Of a stretch of 64,000 nucleotides of DNA, positions 9,380 through 18,411 are shown in pieces. Made by a program: the position numbers and the translations under genes. Source of the DNA: Lysobacterales bacterium (lineage in GTDB: Bacteria > Pseudomonadota > Gammaproteobacteria > Xanthomonadales > SZUA-38). Position 1 is the stretch's first letter. The number at the start of each line of letters is the position of its first letter. The notes beneath the pieces are model-generated. The model did no database searches. It had not been told where the DNA came from and saw only the letters and a list, made by a program, of their open reading frames with translations. The stretch lies in the NCBI GenBank assembly GCA_030065125.1, contig JASJDM010000010.1, positions 17,164 to 81,163 of the forward strand. The letters are read 5' to 3'.

Positions 9380-10392
9380 TCGAGGCTGACCCGAATGGCG
9401 TCACCGTGCTGCAGCCTCAGCTGCCCCCGGGTGATGACCAGGCTGTCGGCGGGGAGCTCCAGGGAGGCGGCGCGGCCTTGCTGGGCGTCGGGCACCGGCA
9501 CGAAGCGAGCCTGCTCGCCATCGACCACGAATACACCCAGGTCGTCGCCGCGCTGAACCATCAGGTCTGGCGGGACCGCCCCGGTGGTGGCGTTCCAGAC
9601 CAGCTGACCCGCGGTGCCGGCCGTGGCCGCGTCACCGGTAAACCCGAAGCGCGCGCGCACCAGCCGGCTGGAAACGTCGATCACCTGGGACAGCCGGAGC
9701 AGCTCAACCGGCCACCTCTGCCCCTGGCTGTGGAATGCAAAACCCGACGCACCGGAAATCCCGGCGGCATAGCGAGGGTCCAGCTCCACATCGATTTCCA
9801 CCCGGTCGGTCTGCACCACCGTGAGCAGCGGTGTTCCCGGCTGGGCATAGTTGCCGACCTGGGCCGAGCGCACGATGATGCTGCCCGTAAAAGGCGCCTC
9901 GATGCGGGTGCGGCTCAGTTCCAGTTCCGCCAGTTCCACAGCCACCTGCTGGGCCTGCCGGTTGGCCAGCAGCACGTTCAGACTGGCCTGCCTGGCGATG
10001 AGTTCTTCCTCGGAAATAAACTGGCCCTGCAGCAGCTCCTCGGCGCGGGCCAGCCGCGATCGTGCTTCTTCGATCTGGGCGTCGACGGCGCGCAGTGATG
10101 CCCTGGCCTGGGCCAGCGCCAGGCGGGCATTGTCGTCATCCAGCCGGATCAGCAGCTCGCCCCGGGTCACGCTGTCACCCACATCCCTGAGTACTTCGGC
10201 CACCAGTGCCGAAACCTGGGACTTCACGTCGGCCTGGTTGGCAGCCAGCACGATGGCGGGCGCCCGCAGCTCCCGGTTGACCAGCAGGTCTCCCAACGAT
10301 CTGGCCGCTACGGCCACCGGCTCTGCTGCCTGAAGCGGCGCAGCCAGACACAGCAGGACTGACGCCAGCGCAATTCTAGAAAGAAAGGCCAA
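9376..10392 (-). CDS. RND efflux periplasmic adaptor (HlyD/MFP family)
   Basis: A 338-residue membrane-fusion protein that links the RND permease to an outer-membrane channel. It has a signal peptide ending PLQAAEP, a lipoyl-like half VKSQVSALVAEVLRDVGDSVTRGELLIRLDD, an alpha-helical hairpin with coiled-coil character (residues about 85-150), the returning lipoyl half with APFTGSI, and beta-barrel and proximal domains. The start is TTG at 10392, supported by AAGGAG six bases upstream. It is the first gene of the efflux operon and overlaps the permease by four bases. Confidence 0.9.
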   Translation of the reverse strand: MAFLSRIALASVLLCLAAPLQAAEPVAVAARSLGDLLVNRELRAPAIVLAANQADVKSQVSALVAEVLRDVGDSVTRGELLIRLDDDNARLALAQARASLRAVDAQIEEARSRLARAEELLQGQFISEEELIARQASLNVLLANRQAQQVAVELAELELSRTRIEAPFTGSIIVRSAQVGNYAQPGTPLLTVVQTDRVEIDVELDPRYAAGISGASGFAFHSQGQRWPVELLRLSQVIDVSSRLVRARFGFTGDAATAGTAGQLVWNATTGAVPPDLMVQRGDDLGVFVVDGEQARFVPVPDAQQGRAASLELPADSLVITRGQLRLQHGDAIRVSLE

Positions 10393-10495
10393 TACGGACT
10401 CCTTGATTCAGGCTGTACCGGCCCTGCGGAATGCGAGAAACCGTGATCGGGTTATTTTACCGAAAACCCGGTGTATCGGCTGCCCCCAATGACAA

Positions 10496-10518
10496 GCCGC
10501 GGACCGTGGGTCCGCGGC
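10496..10518 (-). terminator. hairpin downstream of oligopeptidase B gene
   Basis: A perfect 10-bp stem GCCGCGGACC / GGTCCGCGGC encloses a 3-base loop, 14 bases past the ptrB stop. On the minus strand it is followed by TTGTCATT, a weak T-tract, so termination may be partial. Confidence 0.55.
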
Positions 10519-10532
10519 GTCATCCCCAGGTG

Positions 10533-12710
10533 CTACTCCCTGAAGCCAGCCAGGTCCAGCATAAAGGCCCACATGAAGGCCCGGTCCCGGTAACGCTTGA
10601 ATCGACCGGAAGAACCACCGTGACCCACTTCCATGTCAGTCTTCAGCAGCAGCCGGTTATTGTCGGTCTTGTGGTCGCGCAGCTTGGCCACCCACTTGGC
10701 GGGCTCCCAGTACTGTACCTGGGAATCGTGCAGTCCGGTGGTCACCAGCAGGTTGGGATAGTCCTGGGCCTTGATCTGATCGTAGGGAGAGTAGGACAGC
10801 ATGTAGTCGTACTGCTCCTTGATCTTGGGATTGCCCCACTCGTCGAATTCATTACTGGTCAGGGGAATGGTTTCGTCCAGCATGGTCGTGACCACGTCCA
10901 CGAACGGTACCGCCGCAATCACGCCGCGGTACAGCTCCGGCGCCATGTTGATCACCGCGCCCATCAGCAGGCCGCCAGCGGATCCACCCATGGCAAACAC
11001 CCGCTCGCTGTCGCCATAGCCCTTCTCCACGAGCCCACGGGTCACATCAATAAAATCAGTAAAAGTATTGATCTTATTGAACATTTTCCCATCTTCGTAC
11101 CACTTTCGGCCCATTTCCTGGCCACCCCGAATATGGGCAATGGCGTAGACAATGCCCCGATCCAGCAGGGCCAGGTTCGCGATGGAAAATGACGGATCCC
11201 GGGAGGAACCGTAGGAGCCGTAGCCCGCCACCATCAGCGGCCGCTCGGCGTACAGCTCGAAGGGCTTGCGGTAAACGATGGACACCGGAACCTCGGTACC
11301 GTCCCGGGCGGTGATGCTGATTCGCTCGGTGCCGTAATTGGCCGGGTCAAAATCGCCCAGCACGGGAGCCCGTTTCTTCAGCTCTCGCTCGCCGCTGCGC
11401 ATGTCGTAGTCATAGGTGCTGAACGGCGTGGTCAACGAGGTATAGCCGTAGCGCAGCACATGACTGTCGATTTCGGCGTTGGCGCCCAGATACATGGTGT
11501 AGGCCGCCTCGTCGGATTCAATGAAGAACTCGCGCCCGCCTTCAGTCCGGGGCAGAACCCGCAACTTGCGGGTGGCGTCGCTGCGCTCATTGATCACCAG
11601 GTAATCGTTGTAAGGCTCCACGGCGTGGATCAGCACATCGTCGCGGTGCGGGATGACCTCGGTCCAGGTCGACTTGTCTGCCGACTGCTCCAGGCTGGTC
11701 TCCATCACCCGGAAGTTCTCGGCGTCCCAGTTGGTGGTCACAAAAAAGCGTCCGCCGGCGTCAGTGACCGAATACTCGTGGCCTGTTTCCCGGGGCAGGA
11801 AAACCTGGAAATCTCCTTCGGGCTGGTCTGCTGCCAGCACCCGGACTTCGCTGGTGATGGTGGCGCTGGAGGCGATATAGATCCAGTCACGGGACTTGCT
11901 GCGGAACACGCCCAGGTAAAAGGCATTGTCCTTTTCCTCGTACACCAGGACGTCGTCAGCGGGATCCGTACCCAGCCGGTGGCGATAGACCTGGTAACCC
12001 AGCAGAGTCTGCGGGTCCTTGCGGATGTAGAACAGGGTCCTGTTGTCTGCCGCCCAGGCCATGGAAGCCGACGCATTCTCCAGACGGTCCGGGTACATCC
12101 CCCCGGTGTCCAGGTTCTTGAAGCGGATGGTGTACTGTCGGCGGCTGACCGTATCCTCGGCCCACGCAATGATGCGGTGGTCGTCGCTGACCTTGTAGTT
12201 CCCCACCTGGAAGAACTCGTAGCCCTCGGCCAGCTCATTGACGTCCACCAGGACCTGCTCCGGCCCGTCTTCGCTGCCCTTGCGACGGGCAAACACCGGG
12301 TATTCCTGGCCTTCGCTGTAGCGAGAGTAGTACCAGTAATCATCCACCTTCAGCGGCACCGACGAGTCGTCCTGTTTGATTCGGGACACCATTTCCTCAT
12401 ACAGGGTGTCTTCAAGGGTTTTGACGTGAGCCGTCATAGTCTCGGTATAAGCGTTTTCGGCTTCCAGATAGGCGATGACGTCGGGGTCTTTACGGTCGTC
12501 GTCGCGCAGCCAGTAGTAGTTGTCTATCCGCACGTCACCGTGTTCGATCAGCTCACGGGGACGTTGCTGCGCATCCGGCGGACTCACCTCGGTGAGCACC
12601 GGATCCGCTGCGTCGGCGTCTTCAGTGGCAGGGGGCGATTCAGAGCCGCAGCCTGCCAGAAGCAGGACAACGGCCGGTACAACGCGGCGCACGATCTTAT
12701 TTGCAGTCAT
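10533..12710 (-). CDS. ptrB: oligopeptidase B (S9A), predicted lipoprotein
   Basis: A 725-residue serine oligopeptidase that cuts peptides after Arg or Lys. The beta-propeller half contains the OpB blocks SRRQYTIRFKNL and YEEKDNAFYLG. The alpha/beta-hydrolase half contains AMGGSAGGLLMG (nucleophile Ser), VPFVDVVTTMLDE, GLHDSQVQYWEPAKWVAKLR (Asp region) and GHGGSSGRFKR (His). Unlike the cytoplasmic E. coli enzyme, it starts with a lipoprotein signal ending LLAGC, with Cys21 as the lipidation site. The ATG at 12710 has GGAG seven bases upstream. A second S9 lipoprotein gene lies just upstream on the same strand, suggesting envelope peptide digestion. Confidence 0.94.
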   Translation of the reverse strand: MTANKIVRRVVPAVVLLLAGCGSESPPATEDADAADPVLTEVSPPDAQQRPRELIEHGDVRIDNYYWLRDDDRKDPDVIAYLEAENAYTETMTAHVKTLEDTLYEEMVSRIKQDDSSVPLKVDDYWYYSRYSEGQEYPVFARRKGSEDGPEQVLVDVNELAEGYEFFQVGNYKVSDDHRIIAWAEDTVSRRQYTIRFKNLDTGGMYPDRLENASASMAWAADNRTLFYIRKDPQTLLGYQVYRHRLGTDPADDVLVYEEKDNAFYLGVFRSKSRDWIYIASSATITSEVRVLAADQPEGDFQVFLPRETGHEYSVTDAGGRFFVTTNWDAENFRVMETSLEQSADKSTWTEVIPHRDDVLIHAVEPYNDYLVINERSDATRKLRVLPRTEGGREFFIESDEAAYTMYLGANAEIDSHVLRYGYTSLTTPFSTYDYDMRSGERELKKRAPVLGDFDPANYGTERISITARDGTEVPVSIVYRKPFELYAERPLMVAGYGSYGSSRDPSFSIANLALLDRGIVYAIAHIRGGQEMGRKWYEDGKMFNKINTFTDFIDVTRGLVEKGYGDSERVFAMGGSAGGLLMGAVINMAPELYRGVIAAVPFVDVVTTMLDETIPLTSNEFDEWGNPKIKEQYDYMLSYSPYDQIKAQDYPNLLVTTGLHDSQVQYWEPAKWVAKLRDHKTDNNRLLLKTDMEVGHGGSSGRFKRYRDRAFMWAFMLDLAGFRE

Positions 12711-12781
12711 GTCTGTTCTCCGTGGAGCGAAGCGGCGCTCCACCGTGTTATCGTTCAGCCGGACCAGGCCGGCGGGTTCAT

Positions 12782-14743
12782 TTATTGAATGGCCTGGGGG
12801 CCACGAAGGTAAGCATTGAGAAAATTCAGGTAAGCCTCCGATGCGGCGATGCGGTTGGATTTCTTGCGGAATCCGTGACCCTCGTCAGGAAACACCACGT
12901 ACTCAACCGGCACCTCGTTGGCCTGGACGGCAGCCACCAGCTCATCACTTTCCACCTGCAGCACCCGCGGATCGTTGGCTCCCTGGATCACCAGCAGCGG
13001 CTTGACGATGTTGTCAGCGTGAAACAGCGGCGAAATGCGCCGGTGCCGTTCAGCGTCGGTGGCGGGATCACCCATCTCGTCATACAGGGCCTCCTTGAAC
13101 GCCTCCCACCAGGGCGGAATCGACTCCAGGGTACGGACCCAGTTCGTCACCCCGAAAATATTGATGCCCACGTCAAACACCTCGGGCTCGAACGCCAGGG
13201 CTGCCGCCACCATATAGCCGCCATAAGACCCCCCGATGATCCCGATGCGGTTGGAGTCCACCCAGTCCAGGGACTCCAGGTATTTGCGACCGTAGACGAT
13301 GTCCTGCAGGTCTTCTTCACCATGTCGCTTGTCGTCCATATGAAAAAAGGTCTTGCCGTATCCGGACGAGCCCCGGTTGTTGGCCCCCAGTATGGCGTAG
13401 CCATGATTAACCAGGTGTTGAAACATGGCGCGGTAGCCGGTGCGGGTCTGACCACCCGGACCGCCGTGAACAAAGACCAGGGCAGGAACCGGATTCTCCG
13501 CGCTGGCGCCATGGGGCTTGTAAAGGATGGAGGGAATCTCCAGACCGTCAAAGCTCCGGTATCGCACCACTTCGCTGCGCACCAGGTGCGCCTGCTCGAT
13601 GGCCGGGTTCAGCGCCCTGGTCAGCTGTGCGGCGGTGGACCCGGCCAGGTCCACCAGGTGTACGTTGGAGGGAGAATCGTCGGCGTTGACCAGCAGGGCC
13701 AGCAGGCCTTCGTCGGAAGAGAACCGCAGGTTACGCAAATCCCCGGTCGGCAGGTCCGGAAGCCCCAGGGCCTTTCCGGTCTGATTGTCGACAATGGTCA
13801 CTTCGGTGCGTGCGTCGGCGTTGATGCCAGAGACTCGATAGCGTCCGCTGGGCGAGTTGGCCACGTAGCTCACGTCCCAGTCCGCTTCCAGCAGCAGTGC
13901 TTTTTCGTCGGTTTCCAGATCATGGCTCCAGGCCTGGGAAAACTCCCCGAATTCGTTGGTTGAGTAGATCAACGTGCGGTTGTCCGGCGCGACCTCGTAG
14001 ACGCCGTGGGCAATATTGCCTTCATGCCGGGTAATCAGGCGGGGTTCCGGATCGGGGCTGGAAAGATCGACCACGTAAATGTCGGAATCCGCCGAATTGC
14101 GCGGCTTTTGCAGGGCCAGCCAGCGGCCGTCGGAACTGATGTCGGCGACCTGGAACCCGGGGTTTTCAAACACCAGGTTTCTGCTGTAGTCCTCAGCGGA
14201 ATAACGGTAGACGTCAAAACTGGATGGGTCGCGTTCGGTGCTGGTCAGGTAGAAGTGCTGGCCGTCACCGCTCCAGCCGAGAAACGCGGCTTTCAGATCA
14301 TCACCCGGGGTCAGATCCCGGCTGCTGCCGTCGGTCTCGCGCACGTATACGTGGTTGAGTTCATTTCCGCCGACGTCGAAGGTGTAGAGGATGCGCTGGT
14401 CTGCAGGAAAGTAACTCACGCCAAAAATGGCATTGTCGTCCGAGCTGGTGAGTTGGACGGGTTCGCCACCGCGCACCGGCAGGGCGTAGGCGTTGAACAC
14501 CCCGGTCGCGTCAGACGAGACCAGGATCGACGCGCCGTCGGGGGAAAAAGCGTGCCCCGAACCGTCAGCCATGGCAAAGCTGGTCGTCTCAAAGAATGCT
14601 TCAGCGCTGTACCGCGGGATCTCTACCGCGGATTCATCAACGGCCGGTGCATTTTTCGGAGTCTGCGCCTGATCAGACTGCTGCCCACCGCAGCCCGCCA
14701 GCAGGATGACGGAAATCAGTACAAAACTGCTTCGTAATGACAT
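12782..14743 (-). CDS. S9 family peptidase lipoprotein (acylaminoacyl/dipeptidyl-peptidase type)
   Basis: A 653-residue S9 prolyl-oligopeptidase-family enzyme. The lipoprotein signal ends LLAGC (Cys18). The N-terminal half is a WD-like beta-propeller (repeats such as HAFSPDGASILVSSDATG). The C-terminal hydrolase domain has VFVHGGPGGQTRTGY, the nucleophile motif GIIGGSYGGYMVAAAL, VIQGANDPRV (Asp) and FPDEGHGFRKKSN (His). The GGSYGGY form is typical of the S9B/S9C groups rather than OpB. It is 71 bp upstream of ptrB, probably in one transcript. Together they would digest peptides in the periplasm or outer envelope. The exact specificity is not visible. Confidence 0.92.
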   Translation of the reverse strand: MSLRSSFVLISVILLAGCGGQQSDQAQTPKNAPAVDESAVEIPRYSAEAFFETTSFAMADGSGHAFSPDGASILVSSDATGVFNAYALPVRGGEPVQLTSSDDNAIFGVSYFPADQRILYTFDVGGNELNHVYVRETDGSSRDLTPGDDLKAAFLGWSGDGQHFYLTSTERDPSSFDVYRYSAEDYSRNLVFENPGFQVADISSDGRWLALQKPRNSADSDIYVVDLSSPDPEPRLITRHEGNIAHGVYEVAPDNRTLIYSTNEFGEFSQAWSHDLETDEKALLLEADWDVSYVANSPSGRYRVSGINADARTEVTIVDNQTGKALGLPDLPTGDLRNLRFSSDEGLLALLVNADDSPSNVHLVDLAGSTAAQLTRALNPAIEQAHLVRSEVVRYRSFDGLEIPSILYKPHGASAENPVPALVFVHGGPGGQTRTGYRAMFQHLVNHGYAILGANNRGSSGYGKTFFHMDDKRHGEEDLQDIVYGRKYLESLDWVDSNRIGIIGGSYGGYMVAAALAFEPEVFDVGINIFGVTNWVRTLESIPPWWEAFKEALYDEMGDPATDAERHRRISPLFHADNIVKPLLVIQGANDPRVLQVESDELVAAVQANEVPVEYVVFPDEGHGFRKKSNRIAASEAYLNFLNAYLRGPQAIQ

Positions 14744-14919
14744 GGTTTTTTCCGATAATGGTGGTTTCGGCGCGAGCGATGCCTTTGGGGCCGTCCTCCC
14801 CGCGCCAAAATCCGCCTAGTGTTGTTGCTTGGAGGTCTGACGTCAATGTGTCAAAGGGTTGGATCCGCCAGGGACCGCCGAGCCCGGGGTCCCGGTGTCA
14901 CCCAGGGTTGGGCCAGGCC

Positions 14920-15687
14920 GTGAAAACTGAGCCACCGGTTCCCCGGCCCTCATCCACCGTGGTGCTGGTGCGCCAGGGTTCAACGGGTGCTCCGCAGGTG
15001 CTGATGGTTCAACGTCACGCCGGCGACATCATGTTCGGCTCGGCGTACGTTTTCCCGGGCGGTCTGCTGGAACCCGGGGACTCCACCGTCCATGATTTCT
15101 GCACCGGGCTCCAGGACCCTCGGGCGTCCGCGCTGCTGGGCGTTGATTCGGGCGGGCTGGACTACTACAGCGCCGCAATCCGCGAACTGTTCGAAGAGAC
15201 CGGCATCCTGCTGGGTCGCGCGGGCAGTGACAGCGATCTTGAGTCCAGCCGCAATTCGCTCAACGACGGCAGCCTGGACTGGGACCGCTGGGTGCGCCAG
15301 GCGGCGGTGACCCTGGACTGCGGATCGCTGCGTTATTTCAGCCATTGGGTGACCCCTGCGTTCCTGCCCAAACGCTATTCCACCCGCTTTTTTCTGGCCG
15401 AGTGTCCCGCCGGTCAGGAAGGCAGCCACGACGGCGGGGAACTGACCGATTTGCGCTGGATGCCAGCGAGCGAAGTCATTGCCGCTGCCGATGCGGGCGA
15501 CATGACCGTGCATTTTCCGACCCTGCGAACCCTCAGCAGCATCGCCCAGCACGCCGACATCGAAAGCCTCAAGCAATGGGCGGAATCCTGCCCTGTCAGC
15601 GGTGTGGCGCCAATCACGCCCCGACGCATCAGGAAAGACGGCCAGGCTGAGCTGGTCATCCCCGGCGACGAGGGGTACCCGGAGTGA
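14920..15687 (+). CDS. NUDIX hydrolase (NUDT7/NUDT19-like)
   Basis: A 255-residue NUDIX protein that likely hydrolyses a nucleoside-diphosphate-linked compound. The early block MVQRHAGDIMFGSAYVFPGG resembles the CoA/NUDT19 group, and the catalytic helix AAIRELFEETGILLG carries the REx2EExG core. The upstream glutamate position of the classical box is not conserved after a linker insertion, as seen in NUDT7/19-type proteins. I chose the GTG at 14920, which puts the first strand near the N-terminus; the ribosome site is weak. The next gene overlaps by GTGA, so the two are translationally coupled. Confidence 0.85.
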   Translation: MKTEPPVPRPSSTVVLVRQGSTGAPQVLMVQRHAGDIMFGSAYVFPGGLLEPGDSTVHDFCTGLQDPRASALLGVDSGGLDYYSAAIRELFEETGILLGRAGSDSDLESSRNSLNDGSLDWDRWVRQAAVTLDCGSLRYFSHWVTPAFLPKRYSTRFFLAECPAGQEGSHDGGELTDLRWMPASEVIAAADAGDMTVHFPTLRTLSSIAQHADIESLKQWAESCPVSGVAPITPRRIRKDGQAELVIPGDEGYPE

Positions 15688-16529
15688 CCGGGTTCCGGAC
15701 CCGCCTGACCGAGATCGCTCCGGGCATCCGCAGGCTGGTCGCCCCAAACCCCTCCATGATGACGGGACCCGGCACCAACAGCTACCTGGTTGGCGAGCGT
15801 GAAGTCGCCGTCATTGATCCTGGCCCGGCCATGGACCGTCACATTCGCAACCTGGTTGACTCAGCCCCGGGGCCGATCCGCTGGATCCTGGCGACCCATA
15901 CCCACCCGGACCATTCACCGGCGGTTTCGCCACTGGCGGCGCAAACCGGGGCCGAGGTACTGGGTCGACCGGCACCCTCCGGACCCCACCAGGACCAGAC
16001 CTTCCGACCGGAACGGGTCATGAATGATGGCGATCGCCTGGAGACCGAAGAGTTCGTCATCGAGGCTCTGCATACACCCGGCCATGCCTCCAATCACCTG
16101 TGTTTCCACCACCGCGCCGCCGGAATGCTGTTTACCGGTGACCATGTCATTAACGGCTCCACCGTGGTCATCAATCCTCCGGATGGCGACATGGCAGCGT
16201 ATCTGGCGTCTCTGGCCCGACTCCAGGCCCTTGGCTTCAAAGCCCTGGCGCCCGGCCACGGCGAGGTCATAGACCAGCCCGACCAGGCCTTTGGCGGGCT
16301 CATCGAGCACCGGTTGAAGCGGGAGTCCCGGGTCAACGCCGCCCTGATCGCCAATCCCGGCGTCACCTCGCTGGACCTGGTGCCCCCGGTGTATCCCGAG
16401 ATTCCGGAGCAGATACATGCCCTGGCCGAGCGCTCATTGCTGGCGCATCTGCTCAAGCTGGAGAACGACGGGCAGGCGCGGTCAGACGGCACCCACTGGT
16501 GGCCGACGTCCGGATCGGACCGACCCTGA
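15684..16529 (+). CDS. metallo-beta-lactamase-fold hydrolase (LACTB2-like)
   Basis: A 281-residue MBL-fold hydrolase. The zinc motif THTHPDHSPA, the second-site HTPGHASNHLCFHH, FTGDHVINGS and a later APGHGE histidine are all present. The C-terminal tail, LAERSLLAHLLKLENDG, resembles the small helical domain of LACTB2-type proteins, whose known members cut RNA or thioester-like substrates. The GTG start overlaps the NUDIX stop. NUDIX and LACTB2-like genes are frequent neighbours in proteobacteria, possibly acting on the same acyl or nucleotide metabolite; that link is inference. Confidence 0.87.
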   Translation: MTGFRTRLTEIAPGIRRLVAPNPSMMTGPGTNSYLVGEREVAVIDPGPAMDRHIRNLVDSAPGPIRWILATHTHPDHSPAVSPLAAQTGAEVLGRPAPSGPHQDQTFRPERVMNDGDRLETEEFVIEALHTPGHASNHLCFHHRAAGMLFTGDHVINGSTVVINPPDGDMAAYLASLARLQALGFKALAPGHGEVIDQPDQAFGGLIEHRLKRESRVNAALIANPGVTSLDLVPPVYPEIPEQIHALAERSLLAHLLKLENDGQARSDGTHWWPTSGSDRP

Positions 16530-16530
16530 T

Positions 16531-18336
16531 TCAGGGGACGACGTTACAGAATACGGCGCCTTTGACCGGCACGCTCGGACCAGCCGGCTTGCGCAGGGTC
16601 ACCTTCTGACCCTGCTGCTCAAACCCGTCGGCAAACACCAGCCGGGAATCCAGGAACAGCGGGGCAAATCCGAAACAGTTATTGTCCGAATTCTGCTCGC
16701 CTGCCGCGGGATCCACACAGGCACCCATGTACAGCGGCATGGGTCGATCCACCGGCGCCGGCGCCGAGGTGGAAGCATCCGCCAGTACTCCCGGCGCAAT
16801 GGCCGGCAGGGCCACTGTGGCGAAACTCGGGTCAGCAGCGGTGATCACCGGGTCGTCAGACGCCACAAATCGCAGGGTGGTGGGCGAGGACCCGCTGTCG
16901 CCGACATTGGAGATAGTCGCCGTAGCGGTAACCGACGCACCTTCGATGGTCACCTTGGGATTAACGTCCGGAGTCGCTACCTGCAGGTCCGGTGCCGACC
17001 CCGTTTCCCGGGTCATCAGGATGTCGCCGCAGTCGGTGACCTCTCCCTCGTTAATGTCGAACTGGATCGTCACCGTGTTGTAGCCATCTTTCAGAATGAC
17101 CGCTTCAGCGGTGGAATTGGTGCTGGTGTCGTCCTGCAGGAAGTTGCCGTCGATATTGCTGAAACTGGTGAAGTTGGTGATCTGGGTGCCAACAACCGCT
17201 GCGAAAGCGATGGGTTCACCGCTGACCGCGTCCAGCACGCGTCCCTTGACGACCCCCGGGTTGGCATCCAGGTTGGCCGTCACCGCCACGCCATAGCGCG
17301 CTGCGTCCGGCCGGATGCAGTACTCCAGGTCGTCATCGATGCGGCCACCCAGGTCCAATCCAGCGTTTCGACACTGCAGGATGCGGGCAAAAACCTGCCC
17401 TTCAAAATCGCGAACACCCTGGAAAGAAGCACTGGGGATCGGGTCAAAGCAGCGCCCGGTGAACGTCGGGTTGTAGCTGTTGACGTCGAACTCAGGGATG
17501 TTTCCGCCCCCGCTCAGCCCCAGCAGCGCACCGTTCTGGTCAAAGTACTGCACCAGAAGGCCAACCCCGCGCCCAAGCGACGTGTCAAACGGCAGCCCCG
17601 TCCCCGGCTCCGACCCTGCCAGGTCGAACTGCAGGCTGTAGGTGCGATTGTCATCGTAAGCCTGGAACACCACCCAGTCCTCGTCATCGGAATCGTGGAA
17701 GGTATGGGCATCGAATACGAAGGGCTCCTCCGCCGAGGCCTGGCTGGCGCGACGCGCCACCATGGTTGTGGCCGTGGCGGCCGAATCATCGGGTTCAAAC
17801 AGGTCCGGCGGACCCGGCAGTTCACTGGGACAGAATCCCGCGAAGAAGGCACTGCGATCCTCGGCCACGTGCACCGTGCCGCTATCCACGTCGCTGCGGG
17901 TGCCGAAGTTTCCGGAGATAGAGTAGGACAGGCTCCCGGTCACGCTGTCACCTTCGACTGCAGATGAACTGATTCGCAGATCCAACTCGGCGAACCGGCC
18001 AGGCGTCAGCCTCAGCGTGAGCCCACCGCTGTCAGCACTGAAGTTAATGATGTTGGGCCGTCCCTGAGTACAGGCCACGGTGGCATTGCCGGGGCCGTTG
18101 GCGACAGGTATATCGAAGCAGCGAAACGCTTCCAGGGTCACCAGCCCGGTGGGCAGCGAGACGAAGCCGTTGAAGCTGCGCACCGGCAGGTCGTCGCGAA
18201 AATCGATGGGAATGGTCACCAGTGTGCCCGGCGCCCCGGCCGTGTCCCCCAGGAACATGCGCTCGGGCTGGGCCAGGGAGGCCTGGGTAGCAATCATCCC
18301 GGCAGCAGCTACCAGCAAGGACAAAAATCTGATCAC
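16531..18336 (-). CDS. secreted multidomain protein (cohesin-like, PPC, carboxypeptidase-regulatory, CARDB)
   Basis: A 601-residue exported protein of unknown function. The signal peptide is residues 1-23 (ending SLAQ). An N-terminal cohesin-like beta domain (GTLVTIPIDF, FNGFVSLPTGLVTLE) is followed by a PPC-like domain starting DLFEPDDSAATAT with DEDWVVFQAYDDN, a carboxypeptidase regulatory-like domain (VKGRVLDAVSGEPIAFA, about 355-435) and a CARDB-like adhesion domain (DLQVATPDVNPKVT, TISNVGDSG). Near the C-terminus is VFADGFEQ, a tail motif that recurs in secreted proteins of Wenzhouxiangella-like and xanthomonad bacteria. Eight or more cysteines suggest disulfides. It is convergent with the MBL gene, one base apart. 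No catalytic motif was seen. Confidence 0.7.
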   Translation of the reverse strand: MIRFLSLLVAAAGMIATQASLAQPERMFLGDTAGAPGTLVTIPIDFRDDLPVRSFNGFVSLPTGLVTLEAFRCFDIPVANGPGNATVACTQGRPNIINFSADSGGLTLRLTPGRFAELDLRISSSAVEGDSVTGSLSYSISGNFGTRSDVDSGTVHVAEDRSAFFAGFCPSELPGPPDLFEPDDSAATATTMVARRASQASAEEPFVFDAHTFHDSDDEDWVVFQAYDDNRTYSLQFDLAGSEPGTGLPFDTSLGRGVGLLVQYFDQNGALLGLSGGGNIPEFDVNSYNPTFTGRCFDPIPSASFQGVRDFEGQVFARILQCRNAGLDLGGRIDDDLEYCIRPDAARYGVAVTANLDANPGVVKGRVLDAVSGEPIAFAAVVGTQITNFTSFSNIDGNFLQDDTSTNSTAEAVILKDGYNTVTIQFDINEGEVTDCGDILMTRETGSAPDLQVATPDVNPKVTIEGASVTATATISNVGDSGSSPTTLRFVASDDPVITAADPSFATVALPAIAPGVLADASTSAPAPVDRPMPLYMGACVDPAAGEQNSDNNCFGFAPLFLDSRLVFADGFEQQGQKVTLRKPAGPSVPVKGAVFCNVVP

Positions 18337-18411
18337 CGGGTGGCTCCCCTCGCCTGCCGTATCACCCAGTATAGTCCATTTCCATCGGTTCGCTGGCCGG
18401 GGCCAGGGGCT

